Positions 58,745 through 64,000 of a stretch of 64,000 nt of DNA are shown here, in pieces (the first letter of the stretch is position 1; the number at the start of each line of letters is the position of its first letter). The position numbers and the translations under genes were made by a program. This stretch comes from Owenia fusiformis (lineage: Eukaryota; Annelida; Polychaeta; Sabellida; Oweniidae), in assembly GCA_903813345.2 (NCBI GenBank), contig CAIIXF020000011.1, positions 12,879,754 to 12,943,753 of the forward strand, read 5' to 3'. The notes under the pieces were generated by a model. That model saw nothing but the letters and a program-made list of their open reading frames with translations, did not search any database and was not told the DNA's origin.

Positions 58745-59470
58745 ATACATGCAGTTCATGGCAATTATATGTTTGTTCATAATTTGTCCAACAAAGAATA
58801 GGAAATTGCAGTCCATAACTAAGTTCCACCATCTTTACAGTCTTGTAAGTCATTAGTGGTGCCACAGAAGAGTATGATAATGTTGGTTTCTCCAAAGTAA
58901 GAATTGCATAGAATATGTAATGGCAGTCGATAACTAAGTTCCATCATCCATACAGTCTGTGTAACAGTCAACAGGATATGATGAAGCTGTTCTCTCCAAG
59001 GTAAGGTATACACACAATACGTAATAGCAGTCCATAACTAGGTTCCATCATTACAGTCTGGTAACAGAGCAGTCATTATTGTTGCAACAACAGAGTATGA
59101 TAATGTTGTTCTCTCGAGGGTAAGGATAACACACAATTTTAATAAGTTCCACCACCATTGTAGTCTAGGTTATAAAAGCATTAGTGGTGGCACAAGAGAG
59201 TATGATAATGTTGTTCTCTCGAAGGTACTGTAAGGATAACACACAATTTTAATAAGTTCCACCACCATTGTAGTCTAGGTTATGAAGGCATTAGTGGTGG
59301 CACAAGAGTGTATGATAATGTTGTTCTCTCCAAGGTAATGGTTCCGCCCAATATGTAAAAGCAGTCGGTAAGTTTCATCATCATTACAGTCTGGTAACAG
59401 TGTTATTAGTGGTGCCACAAGAGACTTTGATAATGTTATTCTCTTCAGACACACGTTGCTTATTGTAGTT
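58745..59470. repeat. Six imperfect ~103-120 bp tandem units
   Basis: The GTTCCACCACCATTGTAGTC-type phrase occurs at about 58,823, 58,938, 59,042, 59,145, 59,265 and 59,372. Each is followed by a GGTGGCACAAGAG and GATAATGTTGTTCTCTC phrase and then AAGGTAAGG. The two units at 59,145 and 59,265 are the most alike. The recurrent AGGTAAG looks like a splice donor on the plus strand, but no exon frame is shared between units. Confidence 0.7.
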
Positions 59471-61409
59471 ACAATTTGAAACATCTCGAAAGGGTAGAAG
59501 TTTTTACCTCCAGGGTAAGAGGAGTGCATCTGTAAGTACATATAAAATAGAAAGTCAGCGATGATTTAAATTTTGATTTGTTGTTACAATGCCAAAATGA
59601 TTGAGCCACTTAACAGGCGGAGGGGCAAATGCAAGACATTCCTTTTATTGATTCTAGTAAATCTCTCATGGCCTTTCACCCCTGCCGGCTCAAGATTTAC
59701 ATCATCAAATCAACTAACTGCCTGAACAGAAGTATCTCTGTAGAAGTGAATTGTGGTCTATATATTTTAGAACATGAATTAAAATTATGTTTTTGAATAT
59801 TGAATTACCACCACCTGTTGTTTCTTTAGTTGCACACACCTATTTGTACAGGCAGTAGCAATATGCTTTGTAGATACATACACTGCAAACAACTGATCCA
59901 AATCATTGATCCATTTCGAAAGACCACAACCAGGGTAGAAATTGTTATGACCTGAAAGTACTTAAAAAAGAAAAAAAGTCAGCAATGATTTGACTTTTTT
60001 CCTTAAAAGAAACAAGGAAATATGCCCATCTCACTGAAATGGCCATTTTTCAGATGTGAGTACATTTACCTATAACTTTTAAGAGAATGCATGAACATGC
60101 AAAATGTCACCACTGGCCATTTGTTAAAGATGCACTTGGTTACAGTAAGCCGAACACTAATTGATTACTGCCATCAAGAAGTTTCGTCCACCCATCAGTT
60201 TGAGAATATAACATTATGTCAACACTTCTGTAGTGACATAAAAATCAAATCATTGCCCAGTAAGTACAGTTTACTAAAAAAACTATGAACAAAAATCATA
60301 TCATTACTGAATAAATTTTCAAATTGTTACTTTAAAAGCTAGCATTATAGTATTCAAATGATCAAGACCAAATTGATAGAGCTAGAACTATTTTGTTGGT
60401 AAGTTTCCAAAGTCTCAGAATGAAAATTACCAAACACATGCAAACAGAACCACTGTTCCTTGTGTTGCAGCCAAGAACCTGCTTTGCTGGAAATACAAAA
60501 AAGATGCTGTAGTACTTGTTAATATTACAATTTAAATATATTGCAAAAATTCAAATCAATTAGGAGGGATGGAGTAAGGTACATGTATACATAGTAATAC
60601 ATCTTAACTAGGTAAACAATACTGCTTCCAGCACTGTATAGCTGATTCTTCTGGTGGGTGTATGATCCTGTGAAAAGAGAATTCATTTATTAGTAACTTC
60701 CGCATGCAACAGTAGTAGTTGTAGTTCAGGCAAGGAGCAGTATTTAACCCTCTTCAAAACACCTGCAATGAGAAAATTATTTTACTGTCTACCTTAACTC
60801 CAAAGCATGCAAGGGATTATCATTTGCAAAAAAGTTGCCAAGTTGCCTTTATCAATCAGATTCTAGGTCGTAAATACCTAGATGGTTGATTGCTTATTGG
60901 ACCAAAACATGGTCGCATTAACACTGACCTCAAAACAAGAAAAAAACAGTCAAATTGAAAAATTGATGATGATTTAATGAAACTTAAGATCATCTACCAA
61001 CTCGCACCAAAAAAGAGAATGGTATCCGAAAACTGAGACTAACATACGAAGGTATGTTAAATCTCAGGTGAAAATGAGTTTATAAAAAAAATATGAAGAC
61101 AATATTTTCCAAATATAGCACACATTACTTCCATTTTGATAAAACCAGGTGGATTCCATTATTCTTTCATGTCAGAACATAGAATCCGTTAGGAAGCTTT
61201 CAAGCCAACACACCTTAACAAAAGATCAAACATTGGGTGACCATCCCCCCGCTCATGCTGTATGCTGTCCAGAGAGATTAAGAAGAATAACAAGAATGAC
61301 ATCCTCGGCCATGCATAATTAGGATACATCACATTAAAAAGATGAAATACAAGACCATACCACTGTCAATTCCCAATAGTATCTTTACTGTAACACTGAT
61401 AAGCAATGT
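59471..61409. other. Non-coding sequence without recognised features
   Basis: AT-rich, unique-looking sequence. I checked for RNA genes, long frames and terminal repeats and found none that I can support. Confidence 0.45.
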
Positions 61410-61925
61410 CTACCTACCTAAAGAGTACAAGGTAACATGTATCAACCCCAAGGCCATTCCGTACAGATCCAAGTGAACTCTTGCTGCGTCCTCACGAGAT
61501 CTCTGGATCACACTATATCCGTCATAGCTAACTACTAACATTACAATACGAGCAAGTAAAAATGAGTGGACCTTCACCAGAGCTCAACGATACCCCTCCA
61601 GAACGACCCAATGCATGCCGGCACCACAGCATGCATTGAAGAAAGAAAATTCAGAATACCTCCTCCTGGTGGGTGCAAGACCCACCATTTTGACTCGCAA
61701 GTAAAGAATGCTTTCACCAGCCATCAGAATATAGGCAAAACAAAGAACCAAGCTCAACAATAAGAATCCAACTTGGAAACTGTTGGTCGGGACTTACAAG
61801 GAATTGATACCTGAAACCCATGCATCTAGAGATTGATAGACACTGATCATCAGAATCACGGTGGAGGTACTACGAGGAACATCAAACAGTATGACCAAGT
61901 AAACCAGAGCTCTCAATGCAATGGA
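61410..61925 (-). pseudogene. Interrupted hydrophobic reading frame, unidentified
   Basis: One minus-strand frame of 172 codons runs from 61,925 to a TAG at 61,410-61,412 with only two internal stops (about 61,795 TAA and about 61,590 TGA), fewer than expected by chance. The translation has several hydrophobic stretches (RALVYLVILFDVP, FLLLSLVLCFAYILM, FLLARIVMLVVSY, YGMALGLIHVTLYSLG) separated by charged loops, as in a multi-pass membrane protein. Another open frame at 61,913-62,122 overlaps its start in a different phase and also has a hydrophobic stretch (LGGLPLFMFYVVPIDF), so a frameshift or small intron is possible. The TAA at 61,795 lies in a TGTAAGT context that could be a splice donor. 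Family not recognised. Confidence 0.22.
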
Positions 61926-62105
61926 TCAGAATGACCCATGCTCAACGATGCCATTCTTAGATATTCCTCAAAATCAATCGGGACAACATAAAACATGAAC
62001 AGGGGAAGGCCTCCCAACACTTGATCAAGTGTTAAGACATGTTTAGCCATCCAGCCTCCTAGCAGATTCCAGGTTCCTTCACTCCAGAATAATGGGTCGG
62101 CCAAC

Positions 62106-62344
62106 AAAATCCACCGGTTCAATCAAAATGGAAGGTGTCCCACTAACGAGAAAACCTGCCGCTCCTAAACCATAGATGGAAAACATGTCTAGCTGGTAGA
62201 TGACCCCATATGGAATACCTAAGATAACCTAACCAAATAACTAAGATAACTCAACAAGATTACTTAACTTAGGTGACAGGAACTTCGTGATAAGGCTCAT
62301 CTTAAAGGGAGTGGAGTCTAGGGGGCGACTCATTTTCCAATGCA
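62106..62344. repeat. Duplicated flank of minisatellite 1
   Basis: AAAATCCACCGGTTCAATCA (62,106) and GATGACAGGAACTTCGTG-type sequence through GGAGTCTAGGGGGCGACT (about 62,270-62,335) recur at 63,360-63,490. This marks a local duplication of about 1.2 kb that copied the minisatellite along with its left flank. The right copy lacks roughly 95 bp between the two blocks. Confidence 0.8.
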
Positions 62345-62890
62345 TGGTTGCTCTTCTTCCAGTTGGTTGCTCTTCTTCCAGTTGGTTGCTCTTCTTCCAG
62401 TTGGTTGCTCTTCTTCCAGTTGGTTGCTCTTCTTCCACTTGGTTGCTCTTCTTCCACTTGGTTGCTCTTCTTCCAGTTGGTTGCTCTTCTTCCAGTTGGT
62501 TGCTCTTCTTCCAGTTGGTTGCTCTTCTTCCAGTTGGTTGCTCTTCTTCCAGTTGGTTGCTCTTCTTCCAGTTGGTTGCTCTCCTTTCAGTTGGTTGCTC
62601 TTCTTCCAGTTGGTTGCTCTTCTTCCAGTTGGTTGCTCTTCTTCCAGTTGGTTGCTCTTCTTCCAGTTGGTTGCTCTTCTTCCAGTTTGTTGTTCTTATT
62701 TCAGTGGGTTGTTCATCTTCCAGTGGGTTGTTCACCTTCCAGTGGGTTGTTCATCTTCCAGTTGTTTGTTCATCTTCCAGTGGGTTGTTCATCTTCCAGT
62801 GAGTTGCTCATCTTCCAGTGAGTTGCTCATCTTCCAGTGGGTTGCTCATCTTCCAGCGGGTAAATTATCTTCCAGCGGTTGAATAATCTT
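62345..62890. repeat. 19-bp minisatellite 1
   Basis: About 28 units of 19 bp. The first 18 or so are nearly identical TTGGTTGCTCTTCTTCCAG; the rest are the TGGGTTGTTCATCTTCCAG type. Because 19 is not a multiple of 3, every frame cycles through the same phrases, producing long overlapping open frames on both strands (up to 180 codons). None is a credible protein gene. Confidence 0.93.
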
Positions 62891-63359
62891 TCAGTGGGTG
62901 GATCATCATCTAGCAGTTGGATCATCTTCAAGGTTGCCATCTTCCACCAGATAGATCATCTTCAACTGGGAACTTGGCTTTCCAATGGAGGACTTGTCTT
63001 GCAGTGTGTGGCTTCCAGTGTGTGGCTCAGGTACTAGTGGGCTGATCACCTCCAAGCTAAAGGTAAATCTGGAAGAAATATTGTACATTAGGAAATAAAA
63101 ATACTGTACTTACTTGAACCCCACATCCTAGAGATAATCTTCCCTCCCGGGCAATGCTTCTTCAGTAACACACAGATATCACCAGAATAACAATATCCTA
63201 TGTAGAAACAGGCGTTGCAGGCAGATGGTGCATATTGAAGTTACTCTCATAAACTTGTAGGAAAGGACAGAAACTTATCTTCAGGGGAAGAGGAGTGCAT
63301 CTGAAAGTAAATACAAAATAGAAAAAGTTAGGCAATGGTTTCAATTTTCAATTTTTTCA
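62891..63359. other. Spacer between the two minisatellites
   Basis: Decayed minisatellite phrases (ATCATCTTCAA, CTTGTCTTGCAG) to about 63,060, then unique sequence with no supported gene. Confidence 0.5.
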
Positions 63360-63484
63360 AAAAATCCACCGGTTCAATCAAAATGGAAGGTATCCCACTA
63401 ACGATAAGAGCAAGATCACTTAACTTAGATGACAGGAACTTCGTGATAAGGCTCATCTTTAAGGGAGTGGAGTCTAGGGGGCGA
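63360..63484. repeat. Duplicated flank of minisatellite 2
   Basis: Second copy of the 62,106-62,344 flank, with a few substitutions. The two blocks sit closer together here than in the first copy. Confidence 0.8.
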
Positions 63485-64000
63485 CTTATTTTCCAGTGGG
63501 TTGTTCATCTTCCAGTGGGTTGCTCATCTTCCAGAGAGTTGCTCATCTTCCAGTGGGTTGCTCATCTTCCAGTGGGTGTATTTTCTTCCAGTTGTTTGCT
63601 CATCTTTCAGCTGGTTGCTCTCCTCCCAGTTGGTTGCTCTTCTTTCAGTTGGTTGCTCTTCCTTCAGTTGGTTGCTCTTCTTTCAGTTGGTTGCTCTTCT
63701 TTCAGTTGGTTGCTCTTCTTTCAGTTGGTTGCTCTTCTTCCAGTTGGTTGCTTTTCTTCCAGTTGGTTGCTCTTCTTCCAGTAAGTTGTTCATCTTCCAG
63801 TGGGTTGTTCATCTTCCAGTGGGTTGTTCATCTTCCAGTGGGTTGTTCATCTTCCAGTCGGTTGTACATCTTCCAGTGGGTTGTTCATCTTCCAGTGGGT
63901 TGTTCATCTTCCATTCGGTTGTACATCTTCCAGTGGGTTGCTCATCTTCCATCGGGTTGCTCTTCTTCCATTTGGTTGCCCATCTTCCAGTGGGTTGTTC
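63485..64000. repeat. 19-bp minisatellite 2, runs off the window
   Basis: About 27 units of the same 19-bp family as 62,345-62,890. Here the order is TGGGTTGTTCATCTTCCAG types, then a run of TTGGTTGCTCTTCTTTCAG, then TGGGTTGTTCATCTTCCAG again to the window end. The Ts in CTTTCAG mark a local expansion. Confidence 0.92.

Noticed and set aside
62287-62882. Proteins of 157-180 residues rich in SSSWLLFFQLVALLPVGC, and a 164-residue minus-strand protein
   Set aside because: All are translations of the 19-bp minisatellite in cycling frames. No independent coding evidence.

Overview
This is eukaryotic, AT-rich, repeat-dense DNA. A marine invertebrate, most likely a lophotrochozoan such as a bivalve mollusc, fits best. 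The basis is an intact glycosyltransferase-92 gene with a 5'-UTR intron, TA-flanked and short-TSD transposon remnants, and many palindromic repeats. The species assignment is inference. Nothing here is prokaryotic, and ribosome-binding sites or operons are not expected.

Layout. (1) 1-11,056: a tandem segmental duplication of about 4.75 kb (offset 6,297 bp). Each copy carries an identical 522-aa type II membrane glycosyltransferase of family GT92 (formerly DUF23) and the same nested foldback and MITE insertions downstream. A candidate 5'-UTR intron (5,785-6,290) and a 26-codon upstream ORF precede the right-hand gene. (2) 11,057-19,082: no recognised genes. This stretch is dense with short hairpins, long-TIR elements, foldbacks and two families of short GGGCGTAGCC / GGCGGATCC elements with 5-bp target duplications; several are nested. 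(3) 19,083-48,335: one uninterrupted satellite array of about 29 kb with a 145-bp monomer and about 200 copies. Every monomer contains, on the minus strand, a 70-nt tRNA-like sequence. Its 5' half nearly matches metazoan tRNA-Gly(GCC) but reads GUC at the anticodon. It has box A, a variable box B, an A at the discriminator position, a T5 pol III terminator a few bases downstream, and a TATA-like stretch about 23 bp upstream. The core of the array is homogenised and contains a higher-order duplication of about 7 kb. The edges are more diverged and keep a consensus box B. (4) 49,697-57,700: a degenerate minisatellite broken up by a 972-bp TA-flanked inverted-repeat transposon and by a 4.3-kb composite palindromic element. 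The palindrome is made of 348-bp units facing each other, bordered by arrays of the palindrome AAGCCGGCTT. (5) 58,745-64,000: a six-copy repeat of about 110 bp, an interrupted minus-strand reading frame I cannot identify, and two 19-bp minisatellites with duplicated flanks.

The only confident protein-coding genes are the two GT92 copies. The most unusual structure is the tRNA-like satellite; the next is the 4.3-kb palindrome. Both, and the tandem GT92 duplication, are the kinds of region where assembly errors occur, so copy number and arrangement are less certain than the monomer sequences.
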